Both the position numbers and the translations under genes were made by a program. Below are positions 33,482-45,354 of a stretch of DNA of 64,000 nt, in pieces. The notes below the pieces were generated by a model, which was given only the letters and a program-made list of their open reading frames with translations, ran no database searches and was not told the origin of the DNA. Position 1 is the first letter of the stretch, and each line of letters starts with the position of its first letter. The DNA lies in the NCBI RefSeq assembly GCF_030269925.1, contig NC_085124.1, positions 7,502,001 through 7,566,000 of the forward strand, read 5' to 3'. This stretch comes from Bombyx mori (Eukaryota > Arthropoda > Insecta > Lepidoptera > Bombycidae).

Positions 33482-33838
33482 TCATTTTCCCTTTAAAAAT
33501 TTGTAGCATTTGCAAAATATTCCCTTACAAGGTTCATTTATACATATATTACAGACATCTCTTACGAATTGAAATAACACGTCTTCTTCTTCACTATTCA
33601 CTCCAATACTGAAGGGGAGTTTTGAAAACCAGAAAAACCGTTCAACCGTCTTGATGCAGGTTAACCCTCTGATATTTTCAGCCATGATAAAGAAATCATC
33701 AGATATCGTCTGGTCGTCATAATCGATATGGGACGCCAGGCCATGTATTCTCACTCTACGCCTGCTAGTAATCTTACTAAGAAAAATAAGCTTGTCGGGT
33801 GCCCTGATACATTTTAAGTGAATAGTTTTTAAAAACAA
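33482..33838 (-). CDS. Unassigned ORF, possible exon or gene remnant
   Basis: The minus-strand frame is open from about 33907 to 33482 (roughly 141 codons), long for this AT content, with no ATG near its start (the first listed codon is TTG). The product is basic at first (SRRRVRIHGLASHIDY), then acidic, and ends Cys-rich (CNICINEPCKGIFCKC). I recognise no family. It could be a terminal exon with an upstream acceptor, a decayed transposon ORF or chance. Confidence 0.2.
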   Translation of the reverse strand: MFLKTIHLKCIRAPDKLIFLSKITSRRRVRIHGLASHIDYDDQTISDDFFIMAENIRGLTCIKTVERFFWFSKLPFSIGVNSEEEDVLFQFVRDVCNICINEPCKGIFCKCYKFLKGK

Positions 33839-34504
33839 ATCACGAAAGATGTTTAGGATAGATAGATGTGCAGATAGATGTGTAGAAGCTACATTTAAAA
33901 GTGCAACAGAACTCAGTCATCAAAATAAAATGTGTGTCAATATGTAACAAACCATATTGAGAAAAACAAAATTTTTCATTTTATAATGTGACACAATTGA
34001 AATTTGTAGAATGTCATTTGCAATTCTTCCACAACTGTTTCCGAATTCAAAAAAATGAGATACTAAAAACTTAAACAGAGGAAATAAGAATCAATTAGAA
34101 ATGACCAAAAATTGGTGAAAATATGAGGTGAGTTTGAAAAATTGTTAGCAATACGAAATTATCTAGTGCTAGGTATTAGAAGTTAATATACGTCGTAGAA
34201 TTTAGAACGAACACTGTAGAAACGGTTTGTCGTTGTTATCCATTAAAATTATTGGATTCCCTACTTAACTGCCTATTCCTAAAAATAAAATATTGCTAAC
34301 ATTAAACATGTACATGTAAATAAGAGCGAAATTAGATTCAATGCTATTTTTCTCAAAACAAAACCAGATGAAAATATCTAACTAAAACATTATCACAAGT
34401 GGAAGTCAAGGAAAAAAACCGTATTGTAGCAAACGCAGATATGTGATTGATTCAATTTCATCTCGGGTTTGTTAGTTTATTTTGTTTTTCTGTCTCAAAA
34501 CAAA
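33839..34504. other. Upstream region of gene B
   Basis: AT-rich, no recognised repeat. It probably contains the gene B promoter and 5' UTR; no motif could be assigned. Confidence 0.35.
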
Positions 34505-36882
34505 ATGTCTCCGAAGGTTTCGGAAAGATCAGCTTCACCGCCGCTTACAGTACATGATGATAATTATAAAATAAAAATATTTCACAGTACTTTCAATCTA
34601 ATAACTCACATACTGATAGGAGTTGTCGTGGGTATTTCTGTGATATTTTCATTTCGTAATGGAACTCCATTGGGTGCGACACCATTGCATATTGTACTAT
34701 GCGTTGTGGGGGTAAGTTTTTTCGAGGCTTTTAGTGAACTTGGGCAGCCTTGATTCTGCCCCTGGTCTTGTTGACGTTTATGAGCACTGACGTCACCAGG
34801 TAGCTCCTGACCATCAGGTGCATTGTATGCTCGTATGCCTTCAAAGACAATAAAAACAAACTTAATTAAGATAACCACTTAACGTCAGATATACTGTCCG
34901 TTTTTGTGTAATCGAAGGCATGTTACTAACATCATTAGCATAACAATATGAACTAACAATGTCCTTGTTGTTGATCATTAATAATGATCAATATAAAACA
35001 TTATAAATATATTGTACATTGTGCTTTTTTCAGCCTAATAGCATTAATATTAAAAACTGTTCTAAATCGGTGGGCAGCTTATTAATCAAAGTCAGGTTAT
35101 TCTGCAATACCTTTTAAATTTGCATATTTCAGTTGTGATAAAATTTCAGTACCAATTATTAATGGCTGAAGCCATTCTGAGTCTGTCTCCGCACAATGGT
35201 TGGTCCTCAAACCTGAAATTAGTGGACAAAAGACGTGCGCACTGGATTCTTCAGACGCTGGGCTCTGGATTGGCTATTGTTGGATCTTTCATTAAAATTA
35301 TAGACAAGAGCACGCACTTGAATACCTTACACGGGAAATTTGGTAAGACCTTCACGTTAATCCTGTGTGTAAAATAATACACTTGTTTTTTTTATTTTAT
35401 TGCGTAGATCGGTGAAAGAGCTCACGGTCTATTTAGTGTTGAGTGCTTACCGCATCGGTTTTAGAACATGAATGCCGCCACCCTTGAAACTTGAGGCCGA
35501 TGTCTCAATTGAGTTATATAATCCGACCCTTCAAACCGAAACGCATGACTCTCCACGAAAAAAATACGTGAGAGCTTACAGTACGCCTTACCACCAGTAA
35601 AGAGCACGCTGATGCCCAGTCTCCGGAGAATAGTTCAGTCACCTCTGAAGAGAGCCACAAAATTGAGGTGCCTATATTCTGGGCCATATAGTAAAATTGT
35701 GGAGAGTATTAAGCGGTAGGCAGCGGCTTGGCTCTGCCCCTGGCATTGCTGAAGTCCATGGGCGACGGTAACCACTCACCATTAGGTGGGCCGTATGCCC
35801 GTCTGCCTACAAAAGCAATAAAAATATATATATATATATATAGTAAACTTGTTTGCTTCGATAAATTAGTTTAAAGTAGCCTCGAAATTCTTTGATGAGA
35901 TCCGCAGATAGTAGCTAGATCGTCCCCATAGAGTAAAACTAACTAATATATGTATTACTATAGACAGCACCATGCAAAGAAAATATATTAGATAAACCTT
36001 AATAAATATTTTCCTAACATATATGTGGTACAGCCTGCTTCCATAATTCATTAATGCAATTTAGTTATTTTGGATTTGGAAGACTCAGTTCAACACACGT
36101 TCAACATACAAGCGAAAAAAATACAAAGTGAAAACTAACCAACTCGACTTGTTGATTTCTCGTTCTCAACTGATACGTAATTTATACAAAAAGGAAAATG
36201 CGAAAAACCCTTTTACTTTTTTACCATTTTATTGCATTAGCATAAGTAATTTTGTTCCTGTTTCGAATATTAATGATACACTAACTCAGGTCGACAGTTA
36301 ACTAACTCATAGATACGTAGAATAAAATTGATCAATTTTTTTTTAATCAATTTCCATTTTTGTTGCTGCTTACTATTTTTATTTCGTAAAAAAAATACTA
36401 CATTTTCGTCAAAGCGGTATAACAATTTTGATAAACTGACTTACCTGAAGCAAATTATGTCCATTTCAATTTTCCGAACTTTAAAATGCGATTATCTCAA
36501 AACACACTTTTTAGACTTAGTTAATTCTCGCTCCACGGGAACGAAATAATCTTTTCATTGTCTGTTATTTTCAGCTATAGCTGCCCTCGTCTTTACGACT
36601 GTGAGTTTAATCAACGGCCTGGGATCCCTGTGGGCATTTGAACTGCGAAGATATATTCCAATCAATGTATCCAAACTAATTCACATTGGCATTGGCATCT
36701 TCGTGTTGCCGACGTCATCCATTGCACTTTGTTACGGCTTTGATAAGAGCATGTTTAAGTCCTGGATTTCAGATGAAGTTGCTTTCACTTTAATCGGTTG
36801 TACCAGCGCGTTCACAGTAATAATCAGCTTCAACTCATTTACGACTTTTCATGTCAAATTATGGAAATGTTTTAAATCGTAA
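34505..36882 (+). CDS. Cytochrome b561 domain protein, CYB561D-like (gene B, 235 aa)
   Basis: Tandem paralogue of gene A with the same predicted role. Join 34505-34711, 35150-35342, 36575-36882. The ATG at 34505 (MSPKVSERS) is chosen over the upstream GTG/TTG frame. Donors GTAAGT and GTAAGA and TTTCAG acceptors give intron phases 0 and 1. Exon 2 (193 nt) and exon 3 (308 nt) match gene A exactly in length. Candidate heme ligands are His62 (TPLH), His100 (RAHW), His130 (LHGK) and His170 (KLIH). The N-terminal polar leader is 15 residues shorter than in A. Intron 1 holds a CR1 tail and intron 2 Bm1 and CR1 pieces. An AATAAA occurs at 37090-37095. Confidence 0.9.
34735..34860 (+). mobile_element. 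Degenerate CR1-type LINE tail in intron 1 of gene B
   Basis: Forward copy of the tail (GCAGCCTTGATTCTGCCCCT, CCATCAGGTG, CTCGTATGCCTTCAAAGAC) ending near CAATAAAAAC. Confidence 0.55.
35393..35610 (-). mobile_element. Degenerate Bm1 SINE in intron 2 of gene B
   Basis: Reverse Bm1 blocks ATTGCGTAGATCGGTG, GCCGCCACCC and CCTTCAAACCGAAACGCATG remain in order, ending near TTACCACCAGTAA. Confidence 0.7.
35700..35822 (+). mobile_element. CR1-type LINE 3' tail in intron 2 of gene B
   Basis: Well-preserved tail: GGTAGGCAGCGGCTTGGCTC, CCATGGGCGACGGTAACCAC, CGTCTGCCTACAAAAGCAAT, ending in an A-rich/AT-dinucleotide stretch. Confidence 0.75.
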
Positions 36883-38038
36883 ATACATTCATTATGAGAT
36901 AAATTAAATAATGCTTAAATTATAAAAATTCTGTATACATTTATGATGATGATTATAATGATAATACTATCATCTGAAGAGATTAAATTTGATGAGCGAA
37001 TCGATTGAACAACAAAATCATAAATTTATTAGTAATAACTCTTACGAGCTTCATTGAATTGAATTTACAGTAATCAATTTTTTTCTTTTAATAAAAATGT
37101 ATTTTGTACTGACGAGAATGTTTCAATTGCTAAAGAAATGAAGAGTATATTTCGAATTTGGTGATTTTTTTCAAAAACTATTAAATGTCTCACCTTGACT
37201 AGAATTGAGAATGCTTTCCTTTTCTGAACCTACATTATATAATAATCGTTTACCACAATAAGTAGAATGAACCGTCATAACAATTTGGCTACAAAATCTT
37301 AATAGCCAATTAGTTGTACAAATGATTGCCCCACGTGGGAATCAAGCCCACAACTCTACTACTGCACCACCAAATTAGACTTTGAAAATATTCTAAAATC
37401 TTTATTAACACACACACTCCGCCAACTGACATACGCACACACACATTATGCGAACTTATATACCCACACACGTATAGACTAATGAGGACGAAATAAATCG
37501 AAAATATTCAAAACAGCACATACAAAAAAATACATATCGTTGATAGAAAACAATAAGTAAGGAGATTCAGTTAAATAAACAAAAAAAACTAGTCTTTATT
37601 AAATTTAAAACAATTCTTAATTCGTAATAAGCCAAACTAAATATATTTCTACAAAAGAAAAACCTCGACAATTTTGTTTTCTTTTCTGTTCGTGCTCGAT
37701 TGTTTGTTGTTTGCATTATTCAGAAAATATGAATAGAAAGAAGCGCTCGGTAACACAAAAAGCCATATCGGTATATTCGATTGGGAACAGGCAACCGATC
37801 ACACTGGATAACAACTTGCTACGCTCCCACCTATCTTTATGGCATCAAAACATATAAAGGTAACTCCGAGAAGAGTAATGGCCTACGATACGCACATTCC
37901 GGAATAGAGTATTGTTGCGACCATTAATGTTTGAAATCAAGGACTGTGAGGGTAATTCTAAAATTAAATTCGACATGTGATTGAAGTTAAGGTTAATTAT
38001 TGTGTATAATCATAGAACTCATTATATTTCATTTTAAA
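36883..38038. other. 3' flank of gene B, otherwise empty
   Basis: A likely poly-A signal is at 37090-37095. No other gene is recognised. Confidence 0.35.
37310..37372 (-). mobile_element. Decayed tRNA-derived SINE fragment
   Basis: The reverse complement reads GCAGTAGTAGAGTTGTGGGC then TTGATTCCCACGTGGGGCAA, a degenerate version of the SINE at 29695-29822. Confidence 0.4.
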
Positions 38039-38304
38039 CTAGCTGACCCGGCAGACTTCGTAGTGCCTCAATCGATAAATAAAAGACCTAAATTTTATAT
38101 AAAATAAACTAACAAAACAAACTCTAAAACAAAAAAGAATCCGTCCAACGGGGGACACATCAAAGGAAAAACAAAATTTATCTACCTTTTAAACCTTCTC
38201 TGGACTTTTACCAATAACGCAAGACCAAAATTAGCCAAATCGGTCCAGCCGTTCTCGAGTTTTAGCGAGACTAACGAACAGCAATTCATTTTTACATATA
38301 CAGA
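38039..38304 (-). mobile_element. Non-autonomous Helitron, 266 bp
   Basis: CTAG (38039-38042) follows A, and minus-strand TC (38304-38303) precedes T. It shares GCTGACCCGGCAGACTTCGT and TTAGCCAAATCGGTCCAGCC with the copy at 24840-25124. Confidence 0.8.
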
Positions 38305-39884
38305 TATCGTTGATTGAGGCGCAAACTTATGTGAGGAGGTTTTCTCCTTTCGGTAATGGTACCGGGGCGACCTGAGGGAACCTGCTGGAACCCGAAGGAT
38401 GGGACGATACAACGGTAGGTGTTACTGTCATCACCGGACGTACTGTAGAAAAGCAAGCCGTCGATCGGGCTTCGGTCTGTCAAGACAAATGTCACTATGA
38501 CATGTGTCAAAGTATGCATTATCTCTTTCCTGCGTTGTGACGAAGGATTCTCCGTTTCAATTGTTGATTTACTGAGGGCTTCTTCGGGATGGCGCCGCGA
38601 GTCTGGTTATAATGTCGACTGCAGGAATCCGTCTACTCTACCTAGACACTGACCCCGGGCGCAGATCGAGCGGGTAAGAGAGTGCAAGAGGAGTCATTTG
38701 GTGGTTAGGTTTCTAAAAACATTCTATGGTCGACAAGCCTCGACCACATGCAAGAAAAAAAAATGTCCAAGCTCGTGCTCGCCTGTGCAGTATAATGATG
38801 AAGGCCACCGGACAGTGGAAGTAATAACTGTAAGGTAATGGTTAGCTCGGCCTCCAACCGGAATCCTATAGCTTTGCAGCGCATACAGATAGGAAACTGT
38901 TATGATAAGAGCTAATATTATTTATTTCATACTGCTCATTTTAATTATATTCACATTCATACCGATAAAATGCACAAAATATTCTAGGAATTAAATACAT
39001 ACTTACAATAAATATATCATTTTATTAATTAATTTAATTACAGTATTGTGTATAACAAGTGGCGATAAAATTATCCATTAAAAAAAGGATTCCAATTCAT
39101 AAAAACATAATATCTAGTCGATTTTCACAAGTCGTAAAAAATTAAAACTACTTTTACGATTCAATCTCACATTTATTATTGTCATTAAATTAGTTCCGAC
39201 TTCGTGATTACTTGGCAGTTTTCGTAACTGTCTTCCGTGACCACCTTAAAGTAGTTTTAGAAACGTAAATATCTCTCGACTATCGGTGGAAACTCACGAA
39301 GTTAGGACCTAACTCGACAATAATATATTATTGTAGTATCTTCATTTACCTACTACTTACGTAATTTAAGCGGGTGACGCTATCTTCAATTGCCTGCCCT
39401 TATCTTCAATTTGAAACTCAAAATCGACTCAATCGATTTTGAGTTCCAAAACGGATTAAGGTATCACTAGTTACTAGTTACTTCTTGTCGAAATATTGTG
39501 TGAAGAAGTAAATTATTTTGCTATCTGAGATGTTTTGCATTAACTAAATTAGAATTAAACAGAATGGAATTGAGTGAAAGAGCCACTTTCTAGCAGGTAA
39601 GTCTTTTCTAAGCAATCACATAAACTAGAATAAATCAGCTAATAGCGTAATGAAGTTCACCAAACGCTTGACCAGCTAAAGCGACTTGGCACTTTGCATT
39701 CTCGTTACCCTTATGGTGAGTTATAGTGAGGTCGGAAGGATAATTTTCACCATCCCACCAAGACGCGAGTTGTGCGACGGTAGTCTTATTAATAATAGGT
39801 ATATATGTACATACATATTTCCAATATACAAACCCTTTCCAATATACTGAAAATTCTACTGAATTACGAGATAATACGAGATTG
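38305..39884. other. Intergenic with a GC-richer unclassified block
   Basis: Bases 38335-38880 are clearly more GC-rich than the surroundings and look like old transposon sequence, but I found no RT, transposase or SINE motif. The rest is AT-rich and empty apart from the hairpin at 39415. Confidence 0.35.
39415..39445. repeat. Perfect 13-bp-arm hairpin
   Basis: AACTCAAAATCGA and its exact inverse are separated by 5 bases. Role unknown. Confidence 0.85.
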
Positions 39885-39990
39885 TATCCAAACAGGAAGA
39901 GACTGGATGACCACTGCTAAAGATCAGGAAAAATGGAATTCTTTGGAGGAGGATTTTACCCTGAGTGGGTCCACATTAGAAGGAGATTAA
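39885..39990 (+). pseudogene. C-terminal remnant of an RTE-type LINE ORF
   Basis: Encodes GRDWMTTAKDQEKWNSLEED, a pattern typical of the extreme C-terminus of RTE-clade RT proteins (compare the WMQAAQDRSLWRGLGEAY tail of the complete copy). Only this tail is left. Confidence 0.6.
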
Positions 39991-40618
39991 ATTACATGAT
40001 TAGTAGATTTATTATAGTTACTCAGTAATATAATTATTAAATACTTAATTAATATAGCTCCATCTAATTATTATGGAATCAAATAAAGCTACTTTATTAC
40101 ATATATATTCAAAAAACACTAAAAACCAAGTTAGCCGTGAGCAAGTTAGAGTGGAGTATTAAAAAATTGCTCCGAAATAATTTCTTGTTAAACAGAATAA
40201 ATATTTTATCAGATACAAATAAACAAACTTAATTTTGGAATAAAACCAAAAAGTAACAATATCAGATTCATCAGCTTTAGCAGATAAATCACGGAGCCCT
40301 TGTTCATTAACTATGTATTTATCTATAACCGACTTCAATAAAGACATTATCCTAAAAATTTAATGGGTGTTATATTTTACATTTCAAGTCCATAACAAAG
40401 AAAAAACATTTAAAAATAACGGATGTGTCGGATGTAACGGATGTCTAAAATTACTTCACCATATTTATTATTAAAAAGTATAATATATGAACGACTTCAC
40501 CGTTTTCAGTTTACGTTTCCTGATATCCGTTGAAATATGTGACACATGGTGCGCATAAGTACACCTTTGACCGGGGGCCTACTGCGGTGATATTCAAATT
40601 CTATTCGCATTTTGATCT

Positions 40619-40790
40619 GTGTGCTTAGTGCGAGTTTTCTAACGTTCTCGATAGCGTAAAAGTTAGCTCATATTTGTATGGAACGTGATCGTTTGCCTAC
40701 GTTTGCCGTTAGGGGCACTGTTCCAACTGCATACAGAATTGGGTTAACTTTTACGCTATCGAAAACGTTAAAAACTCGCACTAAGCACAC
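40619..40790. mobile_element. MITE with nearly 50-bp inverted repeats
   Basis: The left arm 40619-40667 (GTGTGCTTAGTGCGAGTTTT...) and right arm 40745-40790 are inverse copies with few mismatches, including CGATAGCGTAAAAGTTA. The short centre carries the only non-repeated sequence. The plus-strand ORF at 40678-40899 is incidental. Confidence 0.85.
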
Positions 40791-40854
40791 TGAAGTGAAG
40801 AACGGCTTAGTCGTAAATAGCCTTTACCCAGTAGCTTCACTCTATAAACTTTTG

Positions 40855-41263
40855 TTTTTTTATTGCCCTTGTAGGCAGACGAGATTACGGCCCACCTGAT
40901 GGTGAGTGGTTACCGTCGCCCATGGACTTCAGCAATGCCAGGGGCAGAGCCAAGCCGCTGCCTACCGCTTAATACTCTCCACGAGCCTCTTTTAAAGAAG
41001 GACATGTCATAGCGCTCAGGAAACACCGTGGAGGGGAGCTCATTCCATAGCCGGATGGTACGTGGTAAAAAAGACCTCTGGATACACACTGTTGATGACC
41101 GCAGTGGCTCCAGGTAGTATGGATGAACTCTACTCCGGTGGCGGGCGGTGCGATGGTAAAAACGAGATGCCGGTATCATCTCGAACAATTCCTCAGAGCA
41201 CTCCCCATGAAACATACGGTACAAATTACAATCAAACAAACCAATTCTAAGCGATTGTGACAA
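40855..41263 (-). pseudogene. CR1-type LINE: RT C-terminus plus 3' UTR
   Basis: The minus frame encodes SRVHPYYLEPLRSSTVCIQR, FLPRTIRLWNELPSTVFPER and SGRQRLGSA, the conserved post-RT tail of CR1-like insect LINEs. The 3' UTR tail follows, which recurs at 28941, 34735, 35700 and 47965. The catalytic part of RT is missing, so it is a 5'-truncated dead copy. Clade assignment is from recalled family features. Confidence 0.75.
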
Positions 41264-43070
41264 AATCTAAACAAATACAAATCGGTTTCGATTACACATG
41301 TCCTTTATAGTCATGTAGTTGTGTAAACAAACTCGCGGAATGTAATTTCCGTAACCCATAGAAACGACAGAATGAATGCTGCGGCCATCTTTGAGGTACT
41401 GATCGAAATCAATTGTAGAAATAGACAAAATTGTGAAACCTATCCATTTGGGCTCCAAAAACTCTCGCAATTCATCCTACTAATAGATTTACGCAAAATT
41501 GAATACATACATCAACAGGGCATATTTACGATCAATTAGAAATTAATTTGTTACAACTTTAATTACATTACACCAAGGTTCAATATACTAATATATTTTC
41601 AGTGTTCTTTGTTATTATGTATGTAAGTATGTTACTTCATATAACATGCATTTAATTTCTTAAAGTAAAAATTAAGTACACCTTAAATTAATTTATGTCT
41701 AGGTGCGACTTTAAAAATAAGATCATAACCATAAAATTACTCGGTTCCATTAATTAAAATCGTTGTTGATTTGTTGTGTTTGTAAATAAAAGTATTACTC
41801 CAGTTCAGATTGTAATGAACATCAATGTCAATGGCAACAAAAAATAATAATCTACTACAATTAAATAACCCATTATCATAGTAGGAATGATTCAAAACTT
41901 ATCATGCTATAAAAATAACATATCTATTCAAATACGTGAACAATAAAACGTACTTTCAATTATATTATAGTAAAATAAAATATAAAGTGATTATAAATAT
42001 CTTTTTAAATAATTAACAAATAATTGAAGATTATTAAATAAAAGTGTATAATGCTTATTGCTTCGTTATGTCAGGATTTATTAGAAAGACATCTAAAAAA
42101 CTTTTAGTTTTTTTAACTAGTAGCAAGCCGAACTAAAAAGTCATTCTTATCTCTGGTAATCCTAGAAAGAATATCCAAAATAATAAAATTATTGTATTTG
42201 TCATAGATTCTTGATATGTGTGCAGATTTTCAGGTTAATCGGACGTTTTGAAGTTTTTTAAAATTACGTTGAAATATTTCCGATATATAGCATGTCACGC
42301 TAGTGAAAGCATGTTCAAAATAATTAAAAACATACTGACTGGAAATTTTGACGGATCGACGGGCCCTGCCTGTTGCTGCCAGGAAGCAAAGCGTTGAGGT
42401 TTGACGAGCAGGACAGCCTTTGTACCAATGCAATGGAGTCTATTATTTTATCTTTAATTAATTAGTGGTTACTACGTTTACACTATCTTAGACTAATTCA
42501 TTTTCTCGCAAGACTTATTTACAGTTCTGTTGATAACTTATTTTATCAGGTTTATCCAAGTTACAGACTGTGAGAGCCTGTGTTCCCATCTTAGTCAGTC
42601 AACAGTCAAAGTCAGTTTTTGAAGTGAAAACTTCTTTAGAATCGTTGTGATTTCAAACCGGATGCAACGGAAAAAACGACAGGTAAGAGACACAAATACA
42701 AAAATGTGTAGGATGAAGCCAGCAAAGAATGAGACATAAATATACATACTATTTAATACAGCGCCATCTGTGAGATTTTTTAATACTAACGTGTGTATGA
42801 AAGCTCTTGTAGTGAATTTTAATTTAGGATTATACGTGAAATTAAAATATCAATTCACAGAGGGCGCTACCTTACAATTATTTACTAATGACAAAATTTT
42901 ACATATACTTAAGACGTTTAGGATAATTGTATTTTAATTTTGGAAGGTTTCACTTCTACCACGTGTGAATTGCACACATGTAATTTTTTTTCTTCAATTT
43001 CTATTACTTCAAAGAAACTAAGCGAGGTATGAACGATGACATAAAGTGTTTAGATTTAACCTTATATTTA
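41264..43070. other. Intergenic, no gene seen
   Basis: AT-rich. A GC-richer stretch at about 42350-42430 on the minus strand (GCPARQTSTLCFLAATGRAR) looks like decayed transposon coding sequence, but I could not assign it. Confidence 0.35.
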
Positions 43071-43071
43071 C

Positions 43072-43230
43072 TTATTGCTTAAATAGGTGAACGAAGTCAC
43101 GGCCAATCTAGTGTTAATTTGTTGTCGAAGTCCATAGACATCAAAACGCGACTTTCTTCAACCATGAAGCGAGAAGAATAATGAGACAAGAAACCTCCAC
43201 TGAATTGTAAAACTGCTCTACCACCATTAA
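43072..43230 (-). mobile_element. Degenerate Bm1 SINE
   Basis: TATTGCTTAAATAGGTGAAC, CTAGTGTTAA and AGTCCATAGACATC blocks remain from the Bm1 3' end in reverse orientation. Confidence 0.5.
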
Positions 43231-43621
43231 AATCCAAATTTATTAATCTCCCAAACAATTCCTGAAACACGCACCCGAATGGCGCACCCAGTTATTTTGA
43301 ACACTTAAACAAACCAAATCCAATTTAAACAAGAAAACAACAAACGTATATAGAGTTTAAACTTTATAAGCTGAAACACTTTGCAGTGTCGAAAACACTA
43401 TCAACATATTTAGATGTTACAAAATTTACGTGCAGCTCTGGACTAAATGAGAAAACTTTAACTTTACGCAATACACAAGAGTGCACAAATGTACGTACGT
43501 ATGTACATATGTGATGGCGAACAAGAGGTTTCACACGTTCTTTTAAACAAATTTTCAAATTATTTCACCTAATTCTATCAAACTTTCGCCATTAGGTAAT
43601 GAGGATATATTACTATTACAA

Positions 43622-43665
43622 CGCTGATATAGCCTCTGAAGGCTATCAGCTTAGGTAGGAAAAAA
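43622..43665 (+). mobile_element. Short LINE 3' tail
   Basis: AGCCTCTGAAGGCTATCAGC then TTAGGTAGG and poly-A is the terminal segment of the second jockey-like family also seen at 57172-57440. Confidence 0.55.
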
Positions 43666-43828
43666 AAAACTATTACAAACTACAACACTTGAGAATCCTG
43701 CATTAGTAGCGGTGATAATTGGGATTAATTTTCAATTATTATTCAAACTATTATAATTGGCAGCCTTAGCTTGATGTTTTTTTTTGTTTTTTCAAACAAT
43801 TGAAGACTTCTGAACAGCTTAATCATGT

Positions 43829-44154
43829 TTATTTCATTATACAAAAAGGTGTCACAAAGTAACAAGAAATACATTGTAAAAAAGAAAATGTATAATCTGG
43901 TCGTACATTGAATAACTTTAAGAAAATATAGTTAATAGATAAAAAAAATATAAACGACTTAAGGGTCTGCCCAGTTTCTGTAATGACCCGTAAATATAGG
44001 CACGCAACGAACATAAGGAAAGCAAGGAAATCATACGACACGTGGATCAAACCAAAATAGATTTTGCCCAACAAAGCACCAGTACAACTTGACGCGCGCA
44101 TTATCTTTGTCACCCCTTTTATAATACACGATGCGAGTAAAACTCTGTGACCGG
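43829..44154 (-). pseudogene. Orphan terminal exon of a fourth cytochrome b561-like gene
   Basis: A minus-strand frame with acceptor ACTATTTTAG|CC at 44155/44154 would give 107 residues, joined in the same phase as exon 3 of genes A-C. It has two long hydrophobic segments, and LIHVSYDFLAFLMFVACLYL aligns with CHMSYGVLSFILSSVCFVSG of gene C, including the heme-ligand His. The spacing from exon start to this His (38) fits gene A (37). Exons 1 and 2 were not found between here and gene C. It may be a degraded gene, a partial duplication, an exon of an undetected gene, or an alternative last exon of gene C. The frame itself is intact. Confidence 0.5.
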
Positions 44155-44329
44155 CTAAAATAGTTTGTAAAGCCATTGAAAATATTAAGGTTACAATTAT
44201 GAATCCAGTATTTGCTATTGCTAGTGTTGTAAAGTCAAAACAAAGAAATCGACATCTGTCAGTGATTACTAATTCCTTGATGCTAATTCATATTCTCCCA
44301 TAAATTATTTGTTTGTGAAGACGCCCAAA

Positions 44330-44720
44330 TCACGTCACCACGCTGTTTTATCTACGATCACTAAGCATCAGGTACACCCTTAACTCGCCTATCATTTATG
44401 CCAATAATAAGGTCTACAAGAAACGATTTCCTTGAAATTAAATTGAGTAATAGCTTCCAAGATCCACCGGTAATCCCATAGGCTTATCTGAATATCACTT
44501 TACAAACAATAGCTAAATCCGTTCCGGAGATAACGCTGGCCATTGCACATAAATGCAAGAACACGGGCAAATCTCCTATGACGTAACAGCACAGGTGACG
44601 ACAAACCGCTCGCATAGCTCAGGCTTAACCTGGCTTCGGCTGAGAAGAAATAGTACTGTAACCGATTTACGGATGTTCTTTACAGCCTCGGGAGCACCAA
44701 TTGAATTGACATTTTGAATC
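44330..44720 (-). other. GC-richer block, probable transposon remnant
   Basis: Between the orphan exon and the MITE, the minus strand holds several short overlapping frames, one reading SAEARLSLSYASGLSSPVLL. Such peptides are reminiscent of decayed LINE sequence, but no catalytic motif is present. It is not convincing as exon 1 or 2 of the orphan cytochrome b561 gene. Confidence 0.3.
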
Positions 44721-44934
44721 GCATTGATTTTCATACGTAACGTATGTGCGTTTTTAAATTTTAAGTAATTAAAATCAACTATTTAAAAATCGATAATATT
44801 TTAAAAATACATATAAAATTTGAGCTATTCTCTCTCAGATTTTATTATATTATGACAATTTTATTATAGAATTACCATTTTATAATATAAGTGTTAGTCA
44901 AATATCGTTTAGTAATAATTGTAAATAGACATGC

Positions 44935-45278
44935 TTTAACAAAAACGGACTTCAAAAAAAGAAAAAAAAGTTATTCGAAAACTAATTAGTATACACTAAA
45001 AACAATAATCACCGAAATTGGTTGGCGTGATATTGAGTTATTAAGTTATTCATCTATTTGTGGCGCACGTACTTAATGCTAATTTAAGACTTATATGGTT
45101 TTCTCATGGATACTATTATCAGAAATGGACTAAATAGAATTGGGACTACACGGGAAGCGTCAACTTCAAAAAAGAATCATCAAAATCGATGCACCCAGTC
45201 AAAAGCTATGAGGTAACAAACATAAAAAAAACATTACAGTCTAATTGAGAACCTCCTCCTTTTTTGAAGTCGGTTAAA
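44935..45278. mobile_element. MITE-like element ending TTTAAC...GTTAAA
   Basis: The left end TTTAACAAAAACGGACTTC and the inverse of the right end (TTTAACCGACTTCAAAAAAG) form short imperfect inverted repeats. The right-end block with CTCAATTAGAC is a widespread lepidopteran repeat sequence as I recall it. Confidence 0.6.
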
Positions 45279-45354
45279 AACGAAACCAAAATGACTAGCA
45301 ACGAAAACATTATACTCCAATAAAACACAACACAAACTCATAACTTTATTCAAC

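Noticed and set aside
44330..44720. Candidate exons 1 and 2 of the orphan cytochrome b561 gene
   Set aside because: Short frames there include hydrophobic stretches with a His, but there are no donor/acceptor sites in the family's phases and the reading frames are broken.
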